A stretch of DNA of 35,690 nucleotides from Deltaproteobacteria bacterium (lineage in GTDB: Bacteria; Desulfobacterota; GWC2-55-46). The notes under the pieces were generated by a model, which did no database searches, had not been told where the DNA came from, and was given only the letters and a program-made list of their open reading frames with translations. The stretch is from the NCBI GenBank assembly GCA_016182655.1, contig JACPGB010000046.1, forward strand, positions 1-35,690, read 5' to 3'. Each line of letters starts with the position of its first letter. Positions within the stretch are counted from its first letter, which is position 1. Shown here piece after piece: positions 7,498 through 15,135 of the stretch. A program made the position numbers and the translations under genes.

Positions 7498-8511
7498 ATG
7501 AGAGTCGGCCTAACCTACAATCTGAAGAGAGAGCTTAAGGGCGACGAGGGTCTTCCGGAGGACTTCTACGCCGAGTGCGACGACCTCGACACCGTCGAGG
7601 CCGTGCGTGACGCCATCCTTGAGAGGCACGAGGAGGTCGTCATGATAGAGGCCGACGAGGACGCCTACGAGAAGCTCCGTAAAGAGAAGCCCGCTATCGT
7701 CTTCAACATGGCCGAGGGTGTGTGGGGGGATTCGCGGGAATCCCACATGCCCGCGATCATGGAGATGCTCCGCATCCCCTACACCGGCTCGGGCCCGCTC
7801 TCGCTCGCGCTTTGCCTCAACAAGGCCCGCGCCAAGGAGATACTCTCCCATTACGGCATACCCACCGCGCGGTTCGTCGTAGCAAACGACGCGGAGACGG
7901 ACTTCGGTAAATATCTCAATTTTCCAATGATAGTAAAGCCCCTTCTTGAAGGCTCGTCCAAGGGCATAAAGAACGATTCCATCGTCAACAACCCCGAAGA
8001 GCTCAAGACAAAGGTCTCGTCAGTCCTTGCCGAGTACCGACAACCCGCGCTCGTGGAGGAGTTCCTGACGGGCCGCGAGTTCACAGTCGCGCTCATTGGA
8101 AACGGCGATAAGCTCAAGACCCTCCCTATAGTCGAGATAAACTATTCGTCGCTCCCAGAGGGCGTGAACCACATCTACTCGTATGAGGCCAAGTGGATAC
8201 TCGACAGGCCTGAAAATCCGCTCGACATATTCAACTGCCCGGCGGACTTGACCCCGCGCCTTAAGAAGGCGATAGACAACGTCGCGATGGACGCCTTCCG
8301 CGCGCTCGATGTAAGGGACTGGTGCAGGATAGACATAAGGCTCGACGGCTCCGGCATGCCTCACATAATAGAGCTCAATCCGCTGCCCGGCATACTCATG
8401 GACCCGAACTGCAACTCGTGCTTCCCAAAGGCCGCGAGGGCCGCGGGACTGAGCTTCGGCGGCCTCGTCAACTCCGTCATAGACGCCGCCCGCGGGAGGT
8501 ATGATCTATGA
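7498..8511 (+). CDS. D-alanine-D-alanine-ligase-like ATP-grasp enzyme, first of a pair
   Basis: This 337-residue protein has the Ddl-type ATP-grasp order: N-terminal domain ending in FNMAEGVWGDSRESHMPA, then PYTGSGPLSLALCLNKA, the central lysine block FPMIVKPLLEGSSKGI, and the metal-binding IIELNPLPGI near the C-terminus. ATP-grasp ligases of this type join a carboxylate to an amine through an acyl-phosphate. It is not a standard wall ligase: the N-terminus is divergent, no mur/fts genes are nearby, and a paralogue follows immediately, overlapping by ATGA. I chose the ATG at 7498 because the open frame upstream passes through a palindromic repeat. No strong ribosome-binding site is visible. 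The substrate is unknown. Confidence 0.85.
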   Translation: MRVGLTYNLKRELKGDEGLPEDFYAECDDLDTVEAVRDAILERHEEVVMIEADEDAYEKLRKEKPAIVFNMAEGVWGDSRESHMPAIMEMLRIPYTGSGPLSLALCLNKARAKEILSHYGIPTARFVVANDAETDFGKYLNFPMIVKPLLEGSSKGIKNDSIVNNPEELKTKVSSVLAEYRQPALVEEFLTGREFTVALIGNGDKLKTLPIVEINYSSLPEGVNHIYSYEAKWILDRPENPLDIFNCPADLTPRLKKAIDNVAMDAFRALDVRDWCRIDIRLDGSGMPHIIELNPLPGILMDPNCNSCFPKAARAAGLSFGGLVNSVIDAARGRYDL

Positions 8512-9575
8512 GCCTCCGGAAGATAAAGGTAATATACAACGACGACGGCGGGGACAAGTACCTCTTCGACGGCAAGGAGATAAAACTCGACAGCGTCTCC
8601 GGCACGGCCGGTGACGTGGCGAGAGCCCTTTCGTCCAACGGGTTCTCGACCGACCTTATCGCCCTTAAGACGGCGGATAGCGGCAGGCTCGGTGACTTCA
8701 TCAAGAAGGTCACGGCCGACGACGCGATGGTATTCAACCTCTGCGAAGGCGCGTTCGGCAAGAGCGCCTTCGAGATGCACATAGCCGCGCTCCTCGAACT
8801 CTACGGCGTGAAATACACCGGGAGCGGCCCCCTTACGCTTGGGCTTTCGCTGAATAAAGGCCTCACCAAGGACATACTCTCCAGCAGGGACATCCCGACC
8901 CCCGAGTACTGCGTCATGAACGAGCCGCCTTCAAGGCTCAAGAGGAGCCTCAAGTTCCCCTTGATAGTCAAGCCGCTGAAAGAGGACGCCTCCATCGGCA
9001 TAGACTCGGGCGCGGTCGTCAAGACCATGAAGGAACTTAAAAAGAGGGTCGAGTACATCATAACGAAGTTCGTCCAGCCCGCGATCGTCGAAGAGTTTGT
9101 CGAAGGCAGGGAGTTCAACATCGCGGTCATCGGGAACGGGAACTCGATGCGGGCCCTGCCCCCATCGGAGATAGAGTTCGTCGATTTTCCCGACGGCATA
9201 CCGAAGATATGCTGTTACGAGGCGAAGTGGGTGACGGAGAGCCCGCTTTACAAGAAGACCGTCCCGTCGTGCCCGGCAAACATCCCTGAGGGCCTCAAGG
9301 ACGAGCTCCAGGCCGTGGCATTGAGTGCCTACGAGACGATGGGTTGCAGGGACTACGCGAGGGTCGACATGAGGGTCGGGGAGGACGGGAACCTGAAGGT
9401 CCTCGAGGTCAACCCGAACCCGGACATATCAAGTGACGCAGGGCTCGCGAGGGCCGCGCGCGCCGTCGGGCTCGACTACGCCGCGCTCATCCTGAATATC
9501 GTCGGCAACGCCGCCGAGCGCTACGGGCTATCGGGCTTCATTGCAAAGGAAACGAGTTGCGCCCAGCCTCTTTAA
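8508..9575 (+). CDS. D-alanine-D-alanine-ligase-like ATP-grasp enzyme, second of a pair
   Basis: This 355-residue paralogue of the preceding protein has FNLCEGAFGKSAFEMHIAAL, KYTGSGPLTLGLSLNK, FPLIVKPLKEDASIGI and VLEVNPNPDI in the same order. The ATGA overlap with the upstream gene means the two are translated together and are probably made in fixed ratio. Two non-identical ligases side by side could form a heteromer or add two residues in succession. Both keep the C-terminal E-x-N metal-ligand pattern, so both look active. The start is the overlapping ATG. The function is inferred only as amide or peptide-bond formation. Confidence 0.85.
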   Translation: MSLRKIKVIYNDDGGDKYLFDGKEIKLDSVSGTAGDVARALSSNGFSTDLIALKTADSGRLGDFIKKVTADDAMVFNLCEGAFGKSAFEMHIAALLELYGVKYTGSGPLTLGLSLNKGLTKDILSSRDIPTPEYCVMNEPPSRLKRSLKFPLIVKPLKEDASIGIDSGAVVKTMKELKKRVEYIITKFVQPAIVEEFVEGREFNIAVIGNGNSMRALPPSEIEFVDFPDGIPKICCYEAKWVTESPLYKKTVPSCPANIPEGLKDELQAVALSAYETMGCRDYARVDMRVGEDGNLKVLEVNPNPDISSDAGLARAARAVGLDYAALILNIVGNAAERYGLSGFIAKETSCAQPL

Positions 9576-10057
9576 TGGAAGGTGTAGATGTCAGGAAAGC
9601 GGCCGTCCAGGACAGGGAGGCGCTGGTCTCCATCATAGAGGCGACCGGAAACCTCACAAGGGAGGAGAAGGATTGCGCCCTTGAACTTCTTGATATATAC
9701 TTGGGCGATCCCCTGCAGAAGGACTATTTTTTCATCGTCGCCGCCACAAATTCCGACAAGCCCGCCGGATACGCATGTTACGGAAAGACGCCGCTTACGG
9801 ACGCGGTTTTCGACCTCTACTGGATACTCGTGGATAACGGGAGCCAGGGACGCGGGCTTGGGAGTCTCCTCCTTGGGCACGTGGAGCGTCTCATAAAAAA
9901 CGAGGGGGCGCGCCTCCTCGTCGCCGAGACGTCGAGCCTCCCGGCCTACGGACCGGCGAGGGAGTTCTACCTGAAGCGCGGTTTTACCGTTGAATCCAGG
10001 ATAAAGGACTTCTACAAGCCGGGCGATGACCTTATCACGTACGTCAAAAGATATTAA
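9575..10057 (+). CDS. GNAT-family N-acetyltransferase
   Basis: The protein has 160 residues and a GNAT fold; the acetyl-CoA pyrophosphate loop is QGRGLGSLLL. The ATG at 9575 shares one base with the stop of the upstream ligase (TAATG), so it is part of the same operon. A TTG at 9557 would extend it into the ligase gene and is less likely. GNAT enzymes acetylate amines, including amino acids and polyamines; ATP-grasp/GNAT pairs occur in clusters that make small peptides or modify proteins. The acceptor here is unknown. The C-terminal half has the usual YGPAREFYLKRGF acceptor-side motif. Confidence 0.85.
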   Translation: MEGVDVRKAAVQDREALVSIIEATGNLTREEKDCALELLDIYLGDPLQKDYFFIVAATNSDKPAGYACYGKTPLTDAVFDLYWILVDNGSQGRGLGSLLLGHVERLIKNEGARLLVAETSSLPAYGPAREFYLKRGFTVESRIKDFYKPGDDLITYVKRY

Positions 10058-10073
10058 GAAGAGAGGGCATCAA

Positions 10074-10691
10074 TTGGAGCTGGAGAGCATAAGGAAGATA
10101 TATGCCGGGTACTCGGGCGTCTATGACGCTCTTTTCAAGAGGTTTTTCTACCCGAGGATACAGTACGCCGTCAAGTACATGGACATAAGGCCCGGCGACA
10201 GGATACTCGACGTCGGCGTAGGCACCGGGCTCTCCCTCTGCGAGTACCCGCGCCACTGCAAGGTCGTGGGCATCGACCTCTCTCCAGAGATGCTTAAACT
10301 GGCCAAGGAGAAGATCAGGCAGAACAGGCTCGAGAACATCAGGGTTTTGAGCATGGACGCGATGAGGACGGCCTTCAAGGACGACTCCTTCGACAAGGTC
10401 TTCATCTCCCATGTGGTCAGCGTCGTCCCGGACCCGTACAAGCTCATGAGCGAGGTCAAAAGGGTCTGCAAGAAAGGCGGCCAGGTCGTCATAGTCAACC
10501 ACTTCAAATCCAAGAATAAGCTCATCGAGACGGTCGAGAAGATCATAAACCCGGTCTGCAAGAAGATAGGGTGGAGGTCGGACCTCTGCCTGAACGAGTT
10601 CATCAGCCGCTCGGGCCTGCAGGTAAAGAGGAAGTACACGCTTAAAAAGATCGACTTCTGGCATATTCTCTTCGCCACGAACGAAAAGTAG
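10074..10691 (+). CDS. SAM-dependent methyltransferase resembling phosphatidylethanolamine N-methyltransferase PmtA
   Basis: This 205-residue class I methyltransferase has motif I ILDVGVGTGLSL, then GIDLSPEML and the stretch SHVVSVVPDP. The opening IYAGYSGVYDALF and the SVVPDP block are typical of the Rhodobacter-type PmtA, which methylates phosphatidylethanolamine towards phosphatidylcholine at the membrane surface. I start at the TTG at 10074, seven bases after AGAGAGGG; an ATG at 10026 would overlap the GNAT gene by 32 bases. It could instead methylate the product of the ligase/GNAT operon it belongs to; sequence alone does not decide this. Confidence 0.78.
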   Translation: MELESIRKIYAGYSGVYDALFKRFFYPRIQYAVKYMDIRPGDRILDVGVGTGLSLCEYPRHCKVVGIDLSPEMLKLAKEKIRQNRLENIRVLSMDAMRTAFKDDSFDKVFISHVVSVVPDPYKLMSEVKRVCKKGGQVVIVNHFKSKNKLIETVEKIINPVCKKIGWRSDLCLNEFISRSGLQVKRKYTLKKIDFWHILFATNEK

Positions 10692-10738
10692 ACTGCCCGG
10701 CGCTTTGAGCGCGGACGGCCGAACCCCTGAAGGCCAAA

Positions 10739-11209
10739 TTGCACCCCGAAAAAGAAATCCTCCCCGGCCTCAAGATCCGGCCCATGGTCGCCGGGGACCT
10801 CGAAGAGCTGATCGTGATCGAGAGGGCGTCCTTCCCGAACCCGTGGTCGTGCGGCCAGTTCGAAAGCGAGCTCAAGAACCCCGTTTCGGTCGCGCTTGTC
10901 GCGAGGGCGCCTTATGAGGGGGGCGAGACTCTCGCAGGCTACATCATCTATTGGACGGTCCACGGCGAGGCCCATATACTGAACATCGCGGTTAATCCGC
11001 TTCTACGTAGAAAAGGTGTCGCGACCTTCCTTCTGCGGGAGGCGTTCGCGCGCATGAGACGGAACCTCGTCTTCGAGGTCTTTCTGGAGGTGAGAAAATC
11101 GAACGCCGCGGCGCGAGACCTTTACAGGAGGTTCGGCTTCAGGGAGGCCTTCGAGAGGAGGAACTACTACGGAGATGAGGATGCGATAGTGATGACGCTG
11201 GTGTTTTGA
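10739..11209 (+). CDS. rimI: Ribosomal protein S18-alanine N-acetyltransferase RimI-like
   Basis: This 156-residue GNAT protein has RimI-type features: IRPMVAGDLEELIVIERASFPNPWS near the start in two blocks, NIAVNPLLRRKGVATFLL as the acetyl-CoA loop region, and ARDLYRRFGFREAFERRNYY near the end. RimI acetylates the N-terminal alanine of ribosomal protein S18. The proposed start is the TTG at 10739 behind CTGAAGG; an internal ATG at 10783 would lose the first strand. It lies 47 bases after the methyltransferase gene in the same direction, so it may be the last gene of that operon, although rimI more usually sits beside tsaB/tsaE. The stop overlaps the -35 of the next promoter. Confidence 0.85.
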   Translation: MHPEKEILPGLKIRPMVAGDLEELIVIERASFPNPWSCGQFESELKNPVSVALVARAPYEGGETLAGYIIYWTVHGEAHILNIAVNPLLRRKGVATFLLREAFARMRRNLVFEVFLEVRKSNAAARDLYRRFGFREAFERRNYYGDEDAIVMTLVF

Positions 11210-11234
11210 GGTTTCAGTCCTCGAATGATATAAT
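11206..11234 (+). promoter_or_regulatory. Sigma-70-type promoter upstream of pyrK
   Basis: TTGAGG at 11206-11211, a 17-base spacer, then a perfect TATAAT at 11229-11234. The -10 lies inside the small palindrome GATATAATATC. The transcript would have a leader of about 170 bases containing an inverted repeat pair. Confidence 0.55.
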
Positions 11235-11293
11235 ATCATCTCCTTCCTAAGACGGTAGGGGATAAGGCGAGGGTGATACAGTCTACTGGCAGG

Positions 11294-11381
11294 CCTTCCC
11301 CCTTTTTTAAAGGGGGACTGAGGGGGATTATGAATAATAAAGATAAATTTCCCCGCCCCTCTTTAGAAAAGAGGGGGAGTC
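11294..11381. repeat. Inverted pair of C-run/G-run hairpin repeats in the pyrK leader
   Basis: The first hairpin, CCCCCTTTTTTAAAGGGGG, carries the tail ACTGAGGGGGATT. The second, CCCCTCTTTAGAAAAGAGGGG, is preceded by AAATTTCCCCG, in opposite orientation. The two are related copies facing each other, a common form of intergenic repeat. They would fold in the pyrK mRNA leader. Confidence 0.6.
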
Positions 11382-11414
11382 ACAGAAATACTCAGGGGTA
11401 AAAGGCTTATATAA

Positions 11415-12212
11415 ATGCAGGAACAGACAGTCGAAATACTCTACAACGAGCCCGTCTCGTCGAGGTACTTTAGATTAGGACTCAAGTGGAAGACCCCGGC
11501 GATAGCGCCGGGCCACTTCGTGATGCTCCGCGTCTCCGACGGCCTCGACCCGCTCCTCCGCCGCCCCTTCGGGGTATACAAGGTCCTGGGCGGAAAGGGG
11601 AAGGACAGGCTCAAGGGCGACGGCATCGAGCTCATCTACCAGGTAGTTGGAAAGGGGACCGGGATACTCTCGGGTAAGACTAGGGGCGAGATACTCTCGG
11701 TGCTCGGCCCGCTCGGAAACGGATTCCCCGCGCCTCATCCGTCCGCCGATGTCGTAATGATAGCCGGCGGCATGGGCATCGTACCGCTCTATCTCTTCGC
11801 ATCCACCATAAAAAGGGGCTCGCTCCTCTTCGGCGCGCGCTCTAAAGTTGAGACGCTTGTCGCAAAGGACTTCAAGGCGCTCGGGCTGAAAATAAAGTTC
11901 GCAACCGAGGACGGGTCCCTCGGCCACAAGGGTTATGTTACCGACCTCCTCCGCGGCGTCATAACCCCGGCTACAACCGTCTACGCCTGCGGTCCCGCGC
12001 CGATGCTAAAGAAGGCCGCGGAGATATGCGCAAAGGAAGGGGCGAGGTGCTTCGTTTCCCTTGAGCGCGCTATGGCGTGCGGCATAGGCGTATGCCTCGG
12101 GTGCGCGGTAAAGGCGTCCTCGCACAACGAGAAAGAGAATAAAAATTATATTATGGTCTGCTCGGACGGGCCTGTATTCGATAGCGCCCTCATAGACTGG
12201 GACCGCATCTGA
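11415..12212 (+). CDS. pyrK: Dihydroorotate dehydrogenase electron-transfer subunit PyrK
   Basis: PyrK carries FAD and a [2Fe-2S] cluster and passes electrons from PyrD type 1B to NAD. The 265-residue sequence shows the ferredoxin-reductase layout: FAD-binding RRPFGVYKV, the nucleotide-binding start [14 protein letters not shown], and the cluster cysteines C222, C227, C230 and C249 (spacing 4, 2 and 18). The stop overlaps the start of pyrD by one base, so the two subunits are translationally coupled. The ATG at 11415 follows AGGGGTAAAAGG. It belongs to pyrimidine synthesis, cytosolic. Confidence 0.95.
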   Translation: MQEQTVEILYNEPVSSRYFRLGLKWKTPAIAPGHFVMLRVSDGLDPLLRRPFGVYKVLGGKGKDRLKGDGIELIYQVVGKGTGILSGKTRGEILSVLGPLGNGFPAPHPSADVVMIAGGMGIVPLYLFASTIKRGSLLFGARSKVETLVAKDFKALGLKIKFATEDGSLGHKGYVTDLLRGVITPATTVYACGPAPMLKKAAEICAKEGARCFVSLERAMACGIGVCLGCAVKASSHNEKENKNYIMVCSDGPVFDSALIDWDRI

Positions 12213-13138
12213 TGAAGAAGACGAAAGAAAACCCGCTCGCCATAGTCGTCGCTGGCATAAAACTTAAGAACCCCGTGATGACCGCCTCCGGCACCTTCGG
12301 TTACGGGAGCGAGTTCGTGCCGTATACCGACCTCTCAAAGCTCGGCGGCATCGTCGTAAAGGGCCTCTCTTTGAAGCCCAGGCAGGGCAACCCTTCCCCT
12401 CGCATCGTCGAGACCCCGTGCGGGATGCTGAACGCCATAGGCCTTCAGAATGTCGGGGTAGAGGCGTTCATCGATGAGAAGCTCCCGAAGCTCAAGGGTG
12501 TGGACACTGCGGTCGTCGCGAATATCTTCGGCGAGACTCTCGATGAGTACATAGAAGTAGCCAAGAGGCTCGACGACGCGGAGGGTGTCTCCGGCATAGA
12601 GATAAACATCTCCTGCCCCAATGTGAAGAAGGGCGGCATAGTCTTCGGCACAGACCCGCTTGAGGCGGCAAAGGTCGTCTCCGCCGTTAAAAAGGCTACG
12701 AGGCTCCCAATCATCACCAAGCTCTCTCCTAATGTGACGGATATAAAATTGATGGCAAAGGCCGTGGAGGACGCGGGTACTGACGCGGTCTCGCTCATAA
12801 ATACGCTTACCGGCATGGTCATCGACATAGAAAAGAGGCGACCGGTCCTCGCAACGACGACGGGCGGGCTCTCGGGCCCGGCGATAAGGCCCGTGGCGGT
12901 CAGGATGGTCTGGCAGGTGAGCCAGGCCGTCAGCGTGCCTATAATAGGCATGGGCGGCATCATGACGGCAAAGGACGCCCTCGAATTCATCATAGCCGGG
13001 GCCTCCGCCGTCCAGGTCGGCACCGCCAACTTCGTAGACCCGGATTCAGCCGCGAAGGTGGCCGAGGGGATAGCCGGGTATGTAGCGAGGCACGGGACGA
13101 CGGTCAAGGAGCTCGTCGGGTCTCTTACGACTGGATAG
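12212..13138 (+). CDS. pyrD: Dihydroorotate dehydrogenase, class 1B catalytic subunit
   Basis: It oxidises dihydroorotate to orotate with FMN. The 308-residue protein has the class 1 N-terminal block [13 protein letters not shown], the catalytic cysteine C135 in [12 protein letters not shown], and the FMN-phosphate region IIGMGGI and [11 protein letters not shown] cysteine base together with an adjacent PyrK defines class 1B (NAD-linked), which can work without oxygen or quinone. The start codon overlaps the pyrK stop. A strong intrinsic terminator follows 23 bases after the stop, closing the operon. Confidence 0.96.
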   Translation: MKKTKENPLAIVVAGIKLKNPVMTASGTFGYGSEFVPYTDLSKLGGIVVKGLSLKPRQGNPSPRIVETPCGMLNAIGLQNVGVEAFIDEKLPKLKGVDTAVVANIFGETLDEYIEVAKRLDDAEGVSGIEINISCPNVKKGGIVFGTDPLEAAKVVSAVKKATRLPIITKLSPNVTDIKLMAKAVEDAGTDAVSLINTLTGMVIDIEKRRPVLATTTGGLSGPAIRPVAVRMVWQVSQAVSVPIIGMGGIMTAKDALEFIIAGASAVQVGTANFVDPDSAAKVAEGIAGYVARHGTTVKELVGSLTTG

Positions 13139-13161
13139 CCGACAAAAACAAAATGGTTGAG

Positions 13162-13190
13162 AATCCCCTCCTCCGGAGGGGATTTTTTTT
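13162..13190 (+). terminator. Intrinsic terminator after pyrD
   Basis: A near-perfect stem AATCCCCTCC / GGAGGGGATT is followed by eight T residues, then GTTTAA. The same stem type and the same TTTTTTGTTTAA tail occur after asd. Confidence 0.9.
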
Positions 13191-13243
13191 GTTTAACCGG
13201 CCGCAAAAAAATGCGAGAGGATGAATGAGGATTGTTCCTGTCT

Positions 13244-13274
13244 TAATTTTCCCCTAATCTCCGTAGAGTATAAT
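13244..13274 (+). promoter_or_regulatory. Promoter with 15-base upstream element, site C of a shared set
   Basis: TAATTTTCCCCTAAT (13244-13258), exactly ten bases, then TATAAT (13269-13274) followed by GG. The same arrangement precedes two of the 27-residue peptide genes at 31 kb: 13 of 15 element bases match one of them and 12 of 15 the other. No TTGACA-like -35 is present; the element occupies the -35 region. The CTAAT units repeat about every 11 bases at the 31-kb sites, a spacing used by OmpR/PhoB-family activators. Confidence 0.6.
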
Positions 13275-13337
13275 GGTAATCAGAAAAGGCAGTAAAGGCA
13301 ATGGTGCCGGACGGACGCAAGAGAAGGAGGAAAGAAC

Positions 13338-13457
13338 ATGGACAAAGAGATAAAGATAGCGGAGAGGATTTATGTCGCGGTGGTTGCGGTGCTCTCCACA
13401 GGCATGCTCGTAGGCGCGGCGTTCCTGAGCAATATCCCGCAGAGCTTCTACGCCTAA
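13338..13457 (+). CDS. 39-residue predicted single-pass membrane peptide
   Basis: The ATG at 13338 follows a strong ribosome-binding site (AAGGAGG, spacing 7). The peptide begins with the charged MDKEIKIAER, has one hydrophobic helix (about residues 11-30, rich in Val, Ala, Leu and Gly), and ends SNIPQSFYA. It has its own promoter with the shared 15-base element and its own strong terminator, so it is a complete monocistronic unit of about 225 bases between pyrD and mrp. I recognise no family. The layout (short charged head, one helix, tiny tail) resembles the 27-29-residue peptides at 31 kb, but the sequences are not clearly homologous. Its role is unknown; stress-induced membrane peptides or accessory subunits of membrane complexes are possible analogues. 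Confidence 0.75.
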   Translation: MDKEIKIAERIYVAVVAVLSTGMLVGAAFLSNIPQSFYA

Positions 13458-13471
13458 GCGGGAAAATCGAA

Positions 13472-13507
13472 AAAAAGGGCCGGAGGGGTTTTCCTCCGGC
13501 CCTTTTT
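13472..13507 (+). terminator. Strong intrinsic terminator after the 39-residue peptide gene
   Basis: AAAAAGGGCCGGAGG pairs perfectly with CCTCCGGCCCTTTTT around a GGTTTT-type loop. The A and T runs on the two sides make it bidirectional, so it could also end the minus-strand mrp transcript. Confidence 0.92.
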
Positions 13508-13541
13508 GAATTTCAGTGTCTGCGGCGTTTTGCGACTTTAT

Positions 13542-13570
13542 GAGATTGCTTCGCTTCGCTCGCAATGACA
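13542..13570. repeat. Short form of the TGTCATTGCGAG repeat
   Basis: GAGATTGCTTCG...CTCGCAATGACA is the minimal palindromic half of the element seen in full at 28823-28979. It lies just past the mrp stop codon. Confidence 0.55.
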
Positions 13571-13580
13571 GTGTGAGTGG

Positions 13581-14642
13581 TCAGCAGAGGTCGAGCACGC
13601 TTATCCTGCTTGCGACCGACTCTGCTATTTTTACGAATGCGACCGCGTGCGTTGAGGCCGGGTCGGCGTCGACTATGGGCCTCCCCGCGTCCCCGCCCGC
13701 CCTTATCTCGATGTCTATCGGGATCTTGCCGAGGAACGGCACCTGATACCTCTCGCTCGTCTTCTCGCCGCCGCCGTGGCTGAATATCTCGGTCGTCTCG
13801 TTGCAGTGCGGGCAGACGAAAAAGCTCATGTTCTCGATGATGCCGAGCACGGGCACCTTTACTTCATGGAACATCTTTATCGCGCGCCGGGCGTCTATTA
13901 GAGCGACATCCTGCGGGGTCGTGACGATAACCGCGCCCGTAAGCGGGATCGTCTGCACGAGCGTCAACTGAACATCGCCGGTGCCGGGCGGAAGGTCTAT
14001 TACGAGGTAGTCGAGCTCCCCCCACTCAACACCCATGAGGAACTGCTTCACCAACTGCATGATTAGCGGCCCTCTCCATATGAGCGGGGTCTCCTCATCG
14101 AGCATGAAACCGACGGAGACGAGCTTCACCCCGTACTTTTCAAGGGGAATAAGTTTTTCCTCAGGGGTCGCCAGAAGGGGCTCGTGTATGCCGAACATCG
14201 TCGGGATGGACGGCCCGTAGATGTCGGTGTCCAAAAGACCGACCTTTGCGCCGGATTTGGCGAGCGAGAGCGCAAGGTTCACGGCGACGGTCGATTTGCC
14301 GACGCCTCCCTTGCCGCTTGCTACGGCTATCGTGTTCTTGACGCCGGGTATGGGGGCCTTGTCAGGGAGCTTCTTTGCCTGCGGCACTTCCGCGCCCGTC
14401 GTAAGGATAACATCCGTCACGCCGGGTATGGCCTTGACGGCGTTTATGGAGTTCGCCTCGAGCTCTTTCTTTAAAGGGCAGGCCATGGTGGTGAGCATCA
14501 GGTTGAACTTCACGACCGTGCCCTCGATCCTGACATCCCGTATCATGTTGAGAGTGACGAGGTCCTTGCCGAGCTCGGGGTCCATTACTGTCCTAAGCGC
14601 GTCCAAAACGCGCGCCTCGGTTATCTCGATTGTCTTGGTCAC
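13581..14642 (-). CDS. mrp: Mrp/ApbC/NBP35-type iron-sulfur cluster carrier ATPase
   Basis: This 353-residue protein has an N-terminal MIP18/DUF59 domain (about 1-80) and a ParA/MinD-like ATPase domain with the deviant P-loop SGKGGVGKST at 109-118. CPHC, near residue 260, supplies the cysteines that bridge a [4Fe-4S] cluster between two subunits. Mrp proteins assemble or transfer Fe-S clusters in the cytosol. Translation starts at a GTG at 14642 behind a strong GAGGAGG. It is downstream of DUF542, DUF1858, ferredoxin and Nfu genes on the same strand, so this whole block looks devoted to Fe-S cluster supply or repair. Confidence 0.94.
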   Translation of the reverse strand: MTKTIEITEARVLDALRTVMDPELGKDLVTLNMIRDVRIEGTVVKFNLMLTTMACPLKKELEANSINAVKAIPGVTDVILTTGAEVPQAKKLPDKAPIPGVKNTIAVASGKGGVGKSTVAVNLALSLAKSGAKVGLLDTDIYGPSIPTMFGIHEPLLATPEEKLIPLEKYGVKLVSVGFMLDEETPLIWRGPLIMQLVKQFLMGVEWGELDYLVIDLPPGTGDVQLTLVQTIPLTGAVIVTTPQDVALIDARRAIKMFHEVKVPVLGIIENMSFFVCPHCNETTEIFSHGGGEKTSERYQVPFLGKIPIDIEIRAGGDAGRPIVDADPASTHAVAFVKIAESVASRISVLDLC

Positions 14643-14716
14643 CTTGACCTCCTCTGGAAAAAACTTCTCAAGGCCTCAAGCTGAGGCCTGAAGACCCTTT
14701 TGAGATTTGACCGTCC

Positions 14717-14905
14717 CTACTGCCCCGCCGCCGTATTGAGCGCGGCCATGAGATCGTCAAGGGGCGCGCCGTCGCGGTTTGCCGCGGCCTCTATTGAGAC
14801 CGCGCCGCCGCAACACGAGTCTATCTTGAACTGCGTGAATACGCCTATGGTCTTGGGGTACGCCTTTATGCAGTCGTTTACGACCATCTCTTTTGATATC
14901 GCCAT
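14717..14905 (-). CDS. DUF542-domain protein (ScdA/Ric N-terminal-like)
   Basis: This 62-residue protein matches the small DUF542 domain found at the N-terminus of ScdA/RIC/YtfE di-iron proteins, which repair Fe-S clusters after nitric oxide or peroxide damage. The conserved cysteine pair is in IDSCCGGA. It stands alone, without the hemerythrin-like domain. The ATG at 14905 follows AAAGGATAAAAAA. Its gene starts four bases after the DUF1858 gene stops, so the two are cotranscribed. A role in cluster repair is inferred from the family and neighbours. Confidence 0.85.
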   Translation of the reverse strand: MAISKEMVVNDCIKAYPKTIGVFTQFKIDSCCGGAVSIEAAANRDGAPLDDLMAALNTAAGQ

Positions 14906-14909
14906 TTTT

Positions 14910-15131
14910 TTATCCTTTTGTCTTTTTCTCGGTTACGGCCTCGTTCAATTCCCTTACGACTGCTTCGACGTCGACGTTGTGCATCATCGCGCCGAAGGCG
15001 ATGTCTTCATTATTCGACCCCGGGCACGTGAAGCAACCCTTGCCGAAGTGCTTCTTGAAAACGGGTTCGGTCGCGGGGTACTTGCCGATGACCTCGCCTA
15101 TGATCATGTCCTTGTCGATGGGGCCGCTCAT
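14910..15131 (-). CDS. DUF1858-domain protein
   Basis: The protein has 73 residues. The DUF1858 pattern is visible: DMIIGEVIGKYPATEPVF followed by GKGCFTCPGS with the two conserved cysteines. DUF1858 proteins are often encoded beside DUF542 and hybrid-cluster proteins and are predicted, not proven, to work in nitrosative-stress or Fe-S biology. The gene starts four bases after the short oxidase-like gene ends. The C-terminus is lysine-rich. The start is the ATG at 15131; the ribosome-binding site is only AAGAAA. Confidence 0.85.
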   Translation of the reverse strand: MSGPIDKDMIIGEVIGKYPATEPVFKKHFGKGCFTCPGSNNEDIAFGAMMHNVDVEAVVRELNEAVTEKKTKG

Positions 15132-15135
15132 GTCG

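Noticed and set aside
7498-9575. The two ATP-grasp genes as ordinary cell-wall ddl genes
   Set aside because: There are two divergent paralogues in an operon with GNAT and methyltransferase genes and no mur or fts neighbours, so a specialised ligase role is more likely. Not excluded by sequence alone.
13301-13543. 80-residue plus-strand frame over the small-peptide locus
   Set aside because: It runs in another frame through the terminator, is arginine-rich as expected for off-frame GC sequence, and lacks a ribosome-binding site.
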